Shown: positions 41,229-50,366, counted from the stretch's first letter. The stretch: 59,250 nucleotides of DNA from Sporomusaceae bacterium (GCA_022839045.1 JALHDI010000003.1:1-59250); one strand, 5' to 3'. Translations and numbers: made by a program. The notes: generated by a model from the sequence alone, not told the origin.

Positions 41229-41623
41229 GCCGCAGGTACAAGGCCGTGCTGGCGGTTTGGGGTGCAGCCACGGAAGCGAGGAGGCGGCCGCTACTTGGCG
41301 AGAGAGCCGGTAACAAGACCGCACGCGCGGCCATGGACGGCGCGCGGACCGACCATTGAACACGGATGTGAATGGGGCGGTGGTGCGGTCTTGTCGGCGA
41401 CGAGGTTAGCAGGGAGCCAAAACGCCGAGTGGCTACGAAGGCGTTTTGTGCGAGTCGCTATGCAGGGCTACAGCGAGCCGAAAGTTACTTTCGAGTGAGT
41501 CGTTGCCCTGCTAGTAAGACCGCCGACGCAGCGTGTGGCAAACCCCAAATCGCCGGCGGCGCTAGGCACAAGATAATGAAGGCTGGCGCGTAAAATTGCC
41601 CTCTGCCGGAGAGCAAGTCAATG
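41229..41623 (+). ncRNA. Structured intergenic element 1 with GGA-loop hairpins
   Basis: CAAGACCGCAC (41314-41324) pairs with GTGCGGTCTTG (41383-41393). Inside are two hairpins: CGCGC..CCATGGACG..GCGCG and CCATT-gaa-CAC-GGAT-GTG-AATGG (41353-41375). The second loop context ACACGGATGT (41360-41369) is one base from the CsrA/RsmA consensus ACARGGAUGU. Further hairpins follow: AAAACGCC...GGCGTTTT (41420-41447) and AGCAGGG...CCCTGCT. Blocks GGCCATGGACGG and CCGACGCAGCGTGTGGCAA are shared with the element at 42990-43345. No coding frame with a ribosome site is apparent. Transcription is not shown. Confidence 0.5.
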
Positions 41624-41651
41624 CAAAACCCGGCCGATAGCGGCCGGGTTT
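41624..41651 (-). terminator. Terminator of the WG-repeat gene (CCCGGCC family)
   Basis: AAACCCGGCCG-ATAG-CGGCCGGGTTT; on the minus strand it is followed by TGCATTG after TTTT. It also could end element 1 on the plus strand, with a weaker T-run. Confidence 0.7.
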
Positions 41652-41658
41652 AGAACCC

Positions 41659-42852
41659 TTACGGCGCGACAGCTTGAACCGACTCAAACTGCGTATTGAT
41701 CAACGCGTACTTGCCCTGCGTTTTTACGAAAGCTACTCCGGCACGGAAATCGGCTGCGGCTTCAAATTTCAGCGAATTGACATAGCTTCCCGTCTTGTCG
41801 ATATAGCCCCACTTGCCTCTTTCCTTCACCGGCGCCAACCCCTCGAAAAAGGGCCCCGCATCTTCGAACCTCGGCATAATAAAATACCGGAAGTATTTGT
41901 TGATATAGCCGTATTGGTTTTCCTTTTCTGCGGCTACGGTCAACCCCTCGCCGGAATATTCGCCGATAAAGAGAAACTGTGGTGCCGACAGTCTCCTGCC
42001 GGTCCTGTTGATAACCGCCATCATTCCCTTAATATCTTTCACATAGGCCACATCATTATGGAACGGATAAATGACCTGTATGTCTTTGCCGATTTCCACT
42101 GCCGGCTGACCTTGCTTGTCGATGTATTTAAGAGCGCCGGCCTTCGTCCTGGTTGCCGCCAATCCTTCGCTGAACGAACTGATTTTCGCTGCCGTTATCG
42201 CAGCCGACCGTCGCGGTATCCCGCCGGAAAGAACGGCTTGCTGCCATTCATTGGGTATAACGTCGTCAAACGGACCCACAAGGGCGATCTTGCCGGTTTT
42301 ATCCACATATACATATTCGCGGAGTGCTCTTTTCTGCAGGCCAGAAAAGGGGTTCCACCCGGTCGCGGTGCCCTTATCGACCGTTATCAGGGCAAGCCCT
42401 TCTTTGAACGGTCCGCAAGCGTCGAACTGCGGCGGAATCACCATTTGACCGTTGGTGTCCACATACCCCCATTTTTTGTTAAGCGCAACCGCCGCCAGTC
42501 CTTCCGAAAATGGCCTTGCATCATCATATTTCGCGGCAATGGCTAATTCTCCGGCGCGATTAATGAAGCCCCATTTCCCTTGTATTTTGAGCGGTAGGTA
42601 ATTTTCGGCAAATACCAGTTCGCCCACTTTGTTCAATTCGTCAAATCCGTTTTCCTCGGTGAATTGCGGCTTGATGACCCACTTCCCGGCAGTATCGATA
42701 AAGCCCCATTTGCCATTTTCTTTGACCGCCACCAGGCCTTCGCTAAAAGTTGAAACGTCGTCATATTGCGGAGTGATTGCCGCCTGAGCCGTCAGCGGAG
42801 GTGTCAGGAGAAAGATACTCAGGAAAAGTACGAGCATAATATTTCTCAGCAT
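41659..42852 (-). CDS. Secreted WG-repeat protein
   Basis: A 397-residue exported protein. A signal peptide (residues 1-26, ending TAQA) is followed by about eight WG repeats of the form KWGFIDTAGKWVIKPQF..SEGLA, seen at residues about 45, 95, 123, 175, 230, 285 and 320. The last is KYALINTQ. WG repeats form beta-rich scaffolds whose role in bacteria is mostly unknown. ATG at 42852 follows AAGGAGGG; an upstream ATG lacks a site. It is monocistronic between the two structured intergenic elements. Confidence 0.85.
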   Translation of the reverse strand: MLRNIMLVLFLSIFLLTPPLTAQAAITPQYDDVSTFSEGLVAVKENGKWGFIDTAGKWVIKPQFTEENGFDELNKVGELVFAENYLPLKIQGKWGFINRAGELAIAAKYDDARPFSEGLAAVALNKKWGYVDTNGQMVIPPQFDACGPFKEGLALITVDKGTATGWNPFSGLQKRALREYVYVDKTGKIALVGPFDDVIPNEWQQAVLSGGIPRRSAAITAAKISSFSEGLAATRTKAGALKYIDKQGQPAVEIGKDIQVIYPFHNDVAYVKDIKGMMAVINRTGRRLSAPQFLFIGEYSGEGLTVAAEKENQYGYINKYFRYFIMPRFEDAGPFFEGLAPVKERGKWGYIDKTGSYVNSLKFEAAADFRAGVAFVKTQGKYALINTQFESVQAVAP

Positions 42853-42989
42853 AAAGATTCCCTCCTTATTATCTAGATAACGCATCAATTAGCCGGCAAG
42901 CTGTGCGCATAGCTGCCGTTCCTCTTTTTTCTTCCATTCTCCACCAATTCCGCAAACTCCTTGAAACTTATTACCATTTTTTACAATTA

Positions 42990-43345
42990 TATAAGATAAC
43001 TCCACGATATTGTGGCTTTGCTTATTACGCCGCCCTACCGGCAGGGCGCAAAAGAAAGGCGCCTTTGCGGGAGGGGCGGTACACGCCGTCGGCGAGAACG
43101 CCGCCACGCGTGCGCGAGTTCTTGGCGCTTTAGCGCCTAGAACTGCGGCCTGCTCCTTGCGGGTGCGCCGCACGCGAGGCCATGGACGGCCGTTAGACAA
43201 CGGTGACGCGGGCGCAGGCGCGAGCCTTACGGCGCGTAGACCCGGGGCACCGGCGCATTAGTTTGCGTCTCTGCCGGGAGAGAAGAAGTAGTAGCGGCCG
43301 ACGCAGCGTGTGGCAACCAAAGCGCCAGGAAAGGCGCAAGACACT
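42990..43345 (+). ncRNA. Structured intergenic element 2, composite of the palindromic repeat and the GGA-loop block
   Basis: This gene-free stretch holds CGCCCTACCGGCAGGGCG (43030-43047), then the palindromic repeat core (43105-43175: AGTTCT-T-GGCGC-TTTA-GCGCC-T-AGAACT and GCGGCCTGCTCCTTGCGGGT), then GGCC-ATGGAC-GGCC (43178-43191) and CCGACGCAGCGTGTGGCAA (43299-43317). The last two are shared with element 1. It runs into the plus-strand terminator at 43346. No ribosome site or conserved frame is seen. Confidence 0.45.
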
Positions 43346-43373
43346 AAAACCCGGCCCAAAGGCCGGGTTTTTA
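43346..43373. terminator. Bidirectional terminator (CCCGGCC family)
   Basis: AAAACCCGGCC-CAAA-GGCCGGGTTTT, followed by TAT on the plus strand and AGTG on the minus strand. It can end both element 2 and the HPP gene on the other strand. Confidence 0.75.
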
Positions 43374-43442
43374 TCACTTGTTATGGATTTGCATGTGGAG
43401 ACGATCCGCGACCTTGCAAATCTGCCTTTTCGTATTACTAAT

Positions 43443-44009
43443 CTACCACCAATACTGCGGATATCGCCGTTTTACTGCCAGATTGTTTACCAGGATGGCG
43501 ATAATTACCAGAATAAGAATTCCGACTCCTACCGGCGCTAAAGGAAAAAGCCAGTTCTGTTCGGTGCTAACAGCGATCAGAGCTGTAGCGCCGGCCGGCG
43601 GATGAATAGTTCTTGTGGCAACCATGGTGGCTACCGCCAACCCCACACTCAGCGCCATCGTATACCAGTGAGCCCCGAGGAATTGATAGCACGCCACCCC
43701 AATCAGAGCGGATAAAATATGGCCGGCTAGCGCATTGCGGGGCTGAGCAAAAGGAACGGCCGGAGCTCCATATAACAAACAGGCCGATGCTCCCAGCGAC
43801 GCGACTAAAACAGGGACGTCTTTTTGGAAGGCAAGAAAGGAAACGACGCCAATACCAATAAAACAGCCGATAAAAGTCCACACCCACTCGGCAGCCGGCG
43901 GAGTAGCGACAGTGCAACTGCCACCTGCGCGGATCTTCCCTATATACTCAGTCAGCGAACAGATTAAACCCTTATTCTTCGTATCCGTTATTCCGGGACT
44001 TGCCCCCAA
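43443..44009 (-). CDS. HPP-family membrane protein, copy 2
   Basis: A 188-residue protein with four to five membrane helices and the family motifs AQPRNALAGH near residue 95 and TIHPPAGATALIAV near 135, ending RYPQYWW. HPP proteins include a cyanobacterial/plastid nitrite transporter. The start is a TTG at 44009 behind GGAGGG at 7 bases; it gives exactly the length of the paralogue at 45680-46246, while a longer frame would overlap the ClC gene. It is the last gene of the HPP-ClC-HPP unit. Confidence 0.82.
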   Translation of the reverse strand: MGASPGITDTKNKGLICSLTEYIGKIRAGGSCTVATPPAAEWVWTFIGCFIGIGVVSFLAFQKDVPVLVASLGASACLLYGAPAVPFAQPRNALAGHILSALIGVACYQFLGAHWYTMALSVGLAVATMVATRTIHPPAGATALIAVSTEQNWLFPLAPVGVGILILVIIAILVNNLAVKRRYPQYWW

Positions 44010-44034
44010 TGCAAAGCCCTCCTCGCAACTAAGT

Positions 44035-45606
44035 TCAAAACGTGCATTCCTCCGCAAGCGCTTTAATTTTGCCGGCGTAGCCTTTATCTATTGAAACATA
44101 CAAGTAATCGCCCACCGCCAGTTCAATATCGCCTTCGGGTACCATTTCCCGCTCACCGCGCCTGACGGACAGCAACAAACAGTTTGAAGGCCATTCTACC
44201 TCTTTGATTCTCCGGCCATCCAGCTGCGAACCCATGCAAACTACCATTTCGCTAACCGTTCTTGTCGCAACAGCCGTTTCATTGGTAGTTGGCAGCCGCG
44301 TTTTGCGCATAGAACGCTCAAGGAGAAGATCATACACCGGCCGCGACTTCACGAAGTCGGCTGTAATATAGGCAATTAGGCAAACAGCGATCATCTCCGG
44401 GAAATGGCTGAAGGATCCTGTCATTTCTGTTATAAGTACGCTTCCGGTAATCGGGGCTTTAACTATCGCCGTAAAGTAGGCCGCCATTGCCAGAATCATG
44501 AATGTTGCATGAAAATGGTGATTAACGCCAAGCAGCATGACCGCTTTGCTGAATGCTCCGCCGATGAGCGCGCCTATTGCCAACATCGGTAAAAAAATTC
44601 CGCCGGGAACCCCTGAACCATAGCTTACCATGGTATACAAGAACTTGGCGCCAAGTAAAACAAGCAGCGTAGACAAACCGAAATAATCGGCGGAAATTAT
44701 GTCAATCAGTGTATTGCCGCCGCCAAGAACGTCCGGCAGAACGAACCCGATGAGGCCGCCGGCAACTAGCGGGAACACGGCCTGAAAACTTACAGGTACC
44801 AGCCGTTGTCTTGCATATACGTCCAGCGATTTGGTCAGAAACCTGTTAAAGACCGCGCCGGCTAAACCGGCAATCACGCCAAGAACGATCAACAGGCCAT
44901 AGTAATGAAATGGTAGCGCCGGTACTCCGCTCAGGTTCCAGAATGGCTCCCGCCCAAAATAATACCGGACTACGATATCCGCAGTGAAAGACGCCGCGAT
45001 TGCCGATGCCAGCACCGCCGGCGAAAAATTTTTATGAAGTTCTTCTAAAGAAAAGATTACTCCCGCCAGCGGAGCGTTGAAGGCGGCGGCCAATCCCGCG
45101 CTTGCCCCGCCTGTCAGCAAATACTTCTCTTCCATGGAGGCTCTGCCGAGCAGGCGGCTAATCCCCTGGCCGACGACGGCGCCGATCTGAATGGAAGGCC
45201 CCTCGCGCCCCAGGGACATCCCCGCCCCGATGGCCAAGACCCCGCCGGCGAACTTTGCTACAAGGACTGTTAGCCAGTCCATTTTCACCAACCCCGCGAT
45301 AACCCCTTTAACCTGGGGAATACCACTTCCCGCGGACATCGGCGCAAGTTTTATAATAAGCCCTAGAAGCCAGGCGATAACAAGCAGCGTTAAGAACCAA
45401 CCTGCGATAGTAATGATATTCCCATCGTGCATTTGGTCATAAAGAGTCCTCCGTAATCCTTCGGCTGTCTCCAAGGCAAATCTAAATAATATTACTATCC
45501 AGCCGGCCGCCAGACCGACGAAAATGTTTTCGATGAAAAGCCTAAGCCGAAAATCCCGCCAGTTTTGCAAAGCATCCCGAACTTCGCCGCTCGCCCTGTG
45601 ATCCAT
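44035..45606 (-). CDS. ClC-family chloride/proton antiporter with TrkA-C domain
   Basis: A 523-residue protein. Selectivity-filter motifs are AGSGIPQVKGVI near residue 92, AGMSLGREGPSIQIGA near 128 (with the gating glutamate) and GGIFLPMLAIGA near 345. The second glutamate region FSLEELHKNFSP favours an H+/anion exchanger over a channel. A cytosolic TrkA-C domain (residues 450-520, SQLDGRRIKEVEWPSNCLLLSVRRG) is fused at the end and could sense a ligand. The ATG at 45606 follows GAGGAG. It sits between two HPP paralogues, 73 and 25 bases away. Confidence 0.92.
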   Translation of the reverse strand: MDHRASGEVRDALQNWRDFRLRLFIENIFVGLAAGWIVILFRFALETAEGLRRTLYDQMHDGNIITIAGWFLTLLVIAWLLGLIIKLAPMSAGSGIPQVKGVIAGLVKMDWLTVLVAKFAGGVLAIGAGMSLGREGPSIQIGAVVGQGISRLLGRASMEEKYLLTGGASAGLAAAFNAPLAGVIFSLEELHKNFSPAVLASAIAASFTADIVVRYYFGREPFWNLSGVPALPFHYYGLLIVLGVIAGLAGAVFNRFLTKSLDVYARQRLVPVSFQAVFPLVAGGLIGFVLPDVLGGGNTLIDIISADYFGLSTLLVLLGAKFLYTMVSYGSGVPGGIFLPMLAIGALIGGAFSKAVMLLGVNHHFHATFMILAMAAYFTAIVKAPITGSVLITEMTGSFSHFPEMIAVCLIAYITADFVKSRPVYDLLLERSMRKTRLPTTNETAVATRTVSEMVVCMGSQLDGRRIKEVEWPSNCLLLSVRRGEREMVPEGDIELAVGDYLYVSIDKGYAGKIKALAEECTF

Positions 45607-45679
45607 TAGGTTAATCTCCTCATGCATTATCACAGATAGCTTTCTTACATAGTGGACTAACCTATACAGGTTACCCTTA

Positions 45680-46246
45680 TTACCACCAGTATTGCGGATA
45701 GTGCCAACGCCTGCCGAAACGATTGACTATAATGGCAACAACAATAAGAATAACCGTACCAAGACTGATTAGCAGCGGAAAAAGCAAATCTTGCCTGGTT
45801 ACAAAGGGTAAAAAAACAGTCGTTGCCGCCGGTGGGTGCATTGAATTTGTCGCCAGCATTATTGCAACCGCCAGCCCGAAACTTATGCTCTCGGCGTACC
45901 AGACGTTACCTAAGAAGTGATACGTCCCCAACCCCGCACTCGCCGAAATCAAGTTCCCCAAGAAGGCGTTGCGCGGCTGTGCGAAAACCGAAGCCGGATC
46001 GGCATATATAAAGCAAGCCGAAATGCTTAGTGGAGCAGCTAAAATCGGATTGCCAATATGAAATGCCAAAAATGTGACTATACCAATCCCGGCAATAAAG
46101 CCAACAAATGTCCATCCCCATTCCGCTGCCGGGGGAGATTTAAAATTACCCTCGCGGCCGGTTAATAAGCCGGCCAAATATCTGCCGACGGAAACAACCT
46201 GGTCCCGTTTTGCCGGGTGTTTTGATTGGTCTTTCTGTGCGTTCAC
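45680..46246 (-). CDS. HPP-family membrane protein, copy 1
   Basis: A 188-residue paralogue of the protein at 43443-44009. Shared features are PPAAEWGWTFVGFIAGIG near residue 38, FAQPRNAFLGN near 90, NSMHPPAATTVFLPF near 132 and the ending HYPQYWW. Start is GTG behind AAAGGAG. It is the first gene of the unit. Confidence 0.83.
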   Translation of the reverse strand: MNAQKDQSKHPAKRDQVVSVGRYLAGLLTGREGNFKSPPAAEWGWTFVGFIAGIGIVTFLAFHIGNPILAAPLSISACFIYADPASVFAQPRNAFLGNLISASAGLGTYHFLGNVWYAESISFGLAVAIMLATNSMHPPAATTVFLPFVTRQDLLFPLLISLGTVILIVVAIIVNRFGRRWHYPQYWW

Positions 46247-46610
46247 GACCAGTTTAGTCTCCTTTAGAAGAGTTCCACTACATTATCTTAAGCTTCATTC
46301 AAATCTATCATAAGCAAGGTTGCCTTCTTTAACAGCCATTTTGTAAATATTGAATGAACAGCCACCTAGTTTTTTATTTTCATACGGCACAAGCATGACT
46401 TGCAAGGTACCCCGCTACCCCGGGAACACGTCTACCAGAGTCACAGTTCCTACCGGGTAACTGCCCCGACTGTCCTGGATGCCCTAAAAATTGGCTAAAG
46501 CGGCAACAAAGAAGACCCTCTGCATGGCGGGCAAAGGGTCTTCCGGATAATATCGGCATAAAATTCCGGGTTTAGATAATTACTTGGCTTTTGTCTGACG
46601 AGCCTGGGTG
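46247..46610. other. Gene-free interval before the HPP unit
   Basis: It contains a minus-strand terminator for the transducer gene: GAAGACCCT (46511-46519) pairs with AGGGTCTTC (46535-46543), followed by TTTGTT. It also contains the 13-mer TAGGTGGCTGTTC on the minus strand (about 46359-46371), which recurs upstream of the gntR gene at about 27990. Nothing else is evident. Confidence 0.5.
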
Positions 46611-47795
46611 TCACGACGACTTGGTTAGCTGCAGCGTGATTTCGCAGACGGTCTCGCTTTCTTTCCGGATATTTTCGATCGCCGCGAAGATTTCCATGAT
46701 CTGCGCGTTCTCCTGGTGCGACGTTTGCGATATTTCGTTGAATAAATGCTGATTTTCCAACATTTCGCCGGACAGGTCCCCCACGGCGGAGGCTATCTGG
46801 GATACCGCCGCCTGGATGTTGCCGACCGCCTGGCGAATGGTGTCGGTCGAGCTTTGGCTTTCGGCCGCCAGTTTCCCCACTTCCTTGGCCACGACGGCAA
46901 AGCCGCGACCGGCTTCGCCCACCCGGGCGGCTTCGATGGTGGCGTTGAGGGCAAGCAGGTTGGTCTGCCCGGAAATATGTTTTATGGCTTCGACAATGTT
47001 GCCGATGTTTTTCGCCGCTACCGCCAAGGTATCGGACAGGCTCCTCACCTGTTCCAGGGTGGTCATGCCGTGGCGGAATCTTACGGTGAGTTTGTCGAAA
47101 GAGGCCGTTTCCTCCTGGACGGATTGGGCCCGCTGCTGGGTAATGGCGGAAATCTGCTGCATCTTCTCGAGCAGATGGTTCATGCCGTTGACGACTTTGG
47201 TGGATAGTTGCCTGTAGCTGAACAGGGTGACCCATTTCATGAACTCGCAGGCCGACCTGATGTCGATCATCCTCTGGGCGGCGATAATCCTACAGGCGGG
47301 GTTCATGTGTCCCCGGTATTGCTGCTGCAATAGGCCTTTTTCGCCGACGAGGGTCTCCGGCCCGATGACGACTTCGGCTTGGCCCAGCCGCTCAGCGACT
47401 TCGTCTGCGGTGATTTCTTCGAAGGGGATGTGCTCGAAGCGCAGGTGATCGATGCCGGTGGCGGTGCATTGTTCGGCCACCATTTTCGTAAATTGCGCCG
47501 TGTTGCCGAATACGTGAACGGTCTGTTCCCTGGGCAGCTTGGCCAGCTCGATGAAGTAGTGGGTGTAGGGAATCAGGTCGATGCCGACCAGTTTTTCTTC
47601 CGGTATGAATTTCGCCAGCTCGCCGCGTCGCTGGGCGACGCAGACGAAGAGATCGGCCGCTTCGGGGCCGGAAAGCTTGCCCAGCGGGCATCCCTGAACG
47701 GAAATGTTTTCTCCGAGCACTTGCTTGACTATCCCCACGACCTCGTCAGCGACCAACTGATCGCCGGCCACTGTCATGACTCTGATGTCGTGCAT
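46611..47795 (-). CDS. Soluble methyl-accepting-type signal transducer with unfamiliar N-terminal domain
   Basis: A 394-residue protein with no membrane segment. Residues 1-190 form a domain I do not recognise with certainty ([59 protein letters not shown]); its alternating strands resemble PrpR-type N-terminal sensor domains. Residues 205-390 are a chemotaxis signalling helical hairpin with the conserved tip [38 protein letters not shown] (read in segments) near 275-310. It would talk to CheA/CheW; none is present here. Confidence 0.8.
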   Translation of the reverse strand: MHDIRVMTVAGDQLVADEVVGIVKQVLGENISVQGCPLGKLSGPEAADLFVCVAQRRGELAKFIPEEKLVGIDLIPYTHYFIELAKLPREQTVHVFGNTAQFTKMVAEQCTATGIDHLRFEHIPFEEITADEVAERLGQAEVVIGPETLVGEKGLLQQQYRGHMNPACRIIAAQRMIDIRSACEFMKWVTLFSYRQLSTKVVNGMNHLLEKMQQISAITQQRAQSVQEETASFDKLTVRFRHGMTTLEQVRSLSDTLAVAAKNIGNIVEAIKHISGQTNLLALNATIEAARVGEAGRGFAVVAKEVGKLAAESQSSTDTIRQAVGNIQAAVSQIASAVGDLSGEMLENQHLFNEISQTSHQENAQIMEIFAAIENIRKESETVCEITLQLTKSS

Positions 47796-48118
47796 GCCGA
47801 TTCCTCCGCTTCTATATTCTCAGATCTTCCCGCGCTTATTGATACTCAGTCGCCCAAGCGGTGCCGAAAAATAAGGATATTGGTATTATTTCGGCAAAGA
47901 TGCGGTTAAACCTCCCATAGGCAGATTTAAGGGGAACAGTGGGCGCGAGAGTGGGCACAGGGCCGGCGTGGCGGGGGGATGGGCGGGCGAACCGCGCAGG
48001 CAACATGGATGAATTGGGGGCGTACGGCCAGCAGGCGCGCAACGATGCAACGCGAAAACCCGGCCTTGGGGGCCGGGTTTTGTTGATTCGGGGCATGGCG
48101 GACGGAGGCTGTGGCCGA
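47796..48118. other. Gene-free interval with a terminator and a possible decayed GGA element
   Basis: A GC-rich stretch (47930-48050) contains ACATGGATG (48003-48011), similar to the GGA loop of the elements at 41.3 and 43.2 kb. It leads into the CCCGGCC terminator at 48055. No coding frame is convincing. Confidence 0.35.
48055..48083. terminator. Terminator of the LivK-type gene (CCCGGCC family)
   Basis: AAAACCCGGCC-TTGGG-GGCCGGGTTTT; T-rich on both sides. It lies 35 bases past the stop of the minus-strand binding-protein gene. Confidence 0.75.
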
Positions 48119-49279
48119 TTACGGTTTGATGGTTTGTTTGTATACCTGTTTGCCGTCTTTGAGTTCGATGATGACTACGCCTCGGACGGCGTCGTGGGTG
48201 GCGTTGAGGTTCATTTCGCCGCTGACGCTTTTGAAGTTTTTGGTGGCGGCGAGGGCTTCGCGGATTTTGTCGGCGTCGGTGCTGCCCGCGCGCTTGATGG
48301 CGTCGATGAGCAGGTAGGCGGCGTCGTAGCCCATGGCTGCCATGGAGTCGGGGGTCTGGCCGTATTCTTTTTTGTAGGCTTCGACGAATTTGTTGGAGGC
48401 GGGGTTTTTGTCGTCGGTGGAGTAGAAGTTGGTGAAGTAGGTGTTGTTGGCGGCCTGCGGGCCGGAGAGTTCGACGAGTTTGGGCGAATCCCAGGCGTCG
48501 GCGCCGAGGATGGGCGCGGCGATGCCGAGCTCGCGGGCCTGTTTGATGATTTTGCCTACGTCTTCGTAGTAGCCGGGGATATAGAGCATGTCGGGGTTTT
48601 GGGCTTTGAGTTTGGTGAGGATGGGTTTGTAGTCCTGGTCTTTCTGGAGGTAGGCTTCTTCGGCGACGATTTGCCCGCCGCCGGCAGCGAAGGCGCTTCT
48701 GAATATTTCGGCGAGCCCTTTGCTGTAGTCGCTGGAGTTGTCGACCATGACGGCGGCTTTGCGGGCTTTGAGGCCTTTGAGCGCGAAATCGGCGCCCACT
48801 TTGCCCTGGAAGGAGTCGATGAAACAGGCGCGGAAGGTATAGTCTTTGACTTTGCCGGTCCGTTCGTCGACGGTTACTTTGGGGTTGACGGTGGCGGCGG
48901 CGACGAAGGGGATTTTGTTGGCTTCGGCGACGGCCGAGGCGGCGATGCCGCAGGAGCTGACGGTGAAGCCGGTTACGGCGATTACTTTGTCCTGGGAGAT
49001 GACTTTGGCCATGGCGTTGGTCGATTCGGCCGGCTCGCCTTTGTTGTCGGCGGTTATTATTTCGATTTGCTTCCCTAGGACGCCGCCGGCGGCGTTGATT
49101 TCCTTGAAGGCCAGCTTGGAGCCGTTGGCGGCCGAGGTGCCGTAGGACGCGGTGTTTCCGGTGAGTTCGTACACCATGCCGATTTTTACGCCTTTGCTGG
49201 CGGTGTCTCCGCAGCCGGAGACGAGGCCGGCGAGAATGATGATGGCGAGCACTATGCTCATTACAGGCAACCGTTTCAC
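48119..49279 (-). CDS. Branched-chain amino acid-type ABC transporter substrate-binding lipoprotein (LivK family)
   Basis: A 386-residue periplasmic-binding protein type I. A lipoprotein signal ends in LAGLVSGC (Cys near residue 23); VKIGMVYELTGNTASYGTSAANGSKLAFKEINAAGG (in segments) follows, then ADNKGEPAESTNAMAKVIS, and GYDAAYLLIDAIKRAGSTDADKIREAL near the end. The family binds leucine/isoleucine/valine or related amides and acids. No permease or ATPase genes flank it, so it is an orphan receptor. Start is GTG behind AGGGAGG. Confidence 0.9.
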   Translation of the reverse strand: MKRLPVMSIVLAIIILAGLVSGCGDTASKGVKIGMVYELTGNTASYGTSAANGSKLAFKEINAAGGVLGKQIEIITADNKGEPAESTNAMAKVISQDKVIAVTGFTVSSCGIAASAVAEANKIPFVAAATVNPKVTVDERTGKVKDYTFRACFIDSFQGKVGADFALKGLKARKAAVMVDNSSDYSKGLAEIFRSAFAAGGGQIVAEEAYLQKDQDYKPILTKLKAQNPDMLYIPGYYEDVGKIIKQARELGIAAPILGADAWDSPKLVELSGPQAANNTYFTNFYSTDDKNPASNKFVEAYKKEYGQTPDSMAAMGYDAAYLLIDAIKRAGSTDADKIREALAATKNFKSVSGEMNLNATHDAVRGVVIIELKDGKQVYKQTIKP

Positions 49280-49447
49280 CAGTTTTTCCTCCCTTTGAAA
49301 GCAACCGATTTGGGTACCAGCCGCTGGGGCGTATACCGTTTTACGCCGCTGTTTTTATATCCTGACTACACGATATTTGACACGAAGCTTGAAAACCCTC
49401 CAGGATAAATGAACATGGCTGTGATTTTAGCGGTGGCGCGGCCGGGG

Positions 49448-50263
49448 CTAGACCCAGGCGACGCCGGCGCCGTGGAGCCGGCCGCGGAGCTCCTCCCGGT
49501 ACCTGCCGGGATGGCGCAGGTATTCGTCGAGCGCGGGCAGGGCGGCGGGGAAGCGCCGGCGGTAGATGTCCTGCAGGCGGTTTACGACGGCCGGGTAGGG
49601 GTTGAGGCTGTCGAGGAGTATTTCTCCGATGCCGGCTTCGCGGAGGGCGCGCAAGAGCGCGGCCAGGGATGCCGGCGTGTCGGTCAGACCCGGCAGGAGG
49701 GGGGCGATGAACGCCCATACGGGGAGGCCGGCTTCGATCAATTTCCCGGCGGCGGCCAGGCGCAGCTGCGGCGGGGAGGCGCCCGGCTCGAGGATGCCGG
49801 CGATGGCGGGGTCCAGGGTGGTGACGGTAAACCCGACTTCGCACGCCGGGAGCCGGCGCAGGAGGGGAATGTCGCGCTCAACCAGGTGCGACTTGGTCAG
49901 GATGCCGGCTGCGAGCAGCCGGTAATCGGCCAGGATTTCCAGGCTGGCGCGGGTGATTCGGTAGCGGGCTTCGGCCGGCTGGTAGGCGTCGGTTACCGTG
50001 CCGAAGAGGACTTTGCCCTGCGGGTTCGGCCGCCGGCCGCCGAGCTGCCTGGCAAGGATGTCGGGGAAATTGATCTTCACGTCCAGGAAGTCGCCCCACT
50101 TTTCCTTATGGCCGGTGAAGCGGCACATGAAGGACGCGTAGCAGTATATGCAGGCATGGGCGCAGCCTACATAAGGGTTGAGGCAGTAATCGTAGCCGGG
50201 AATTCCCTTTTTGGTCAGGGCCGATTTGCATATTGTTTCCCGGGGCACAGGCTGCACGGTCAC
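49448..50263 (-). CDS. SPL-family radical SAM protein
   Basis: A 271-residue protein. The radical-SAM cluster motif C-x3-C-x2-C is CAHACIYCYA near residue 34, preceded by GYDYCLNPYVGC. The spore photoproduct lyase-like family traits are GTVTDAYQPAEARYRITRASLEIL near 88 and LLPGLTDT near 190. Many members of this family are uncharacterised and do not repair DNA. Start is GTG behind AAAGGGG. Confidence 0.85.
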   Translation of the reverse strand: MTVQPVPRETICKSALTKKGIPGYDYCLNPYVGCAHACIYCYASFMCRFTGHKEKWGDFLDVKINFPDILARQLGGRRPNPQGKVLFGTVTDAYQPAEARYRITRASLEILADYRLLAAGILTKSHLVERDIPLLRRLPACEVGFTVTTLDPAIAGILEPGASPPQLRLAAAGKLIEAGLPVWAFIAPLLPGLTDTPASLAALLRALREAGIGEILLDSLNPYPAVVNRLQDIYRRRFPAALPALDEYLRHPGRYREELRGRLHGAGVAWV

Positions 50264-50366
50264 CGCTCAGTCCCCTTTCCGCGGTATTGAGGTTGTCGTT
50301 AACTTAATTTATCATTTCCGGCCATTATCCTCCAAGATACCGGGCGGAAGCGCGACAGCGAAATAT

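Noticed and set aside
47886..49304. Long Arg/Gln/His-rich minus-strand frame over the LivK-type gene
   Set aside because: Low-complexity shadow of the binding-protein gene; no ribosome site or domain.
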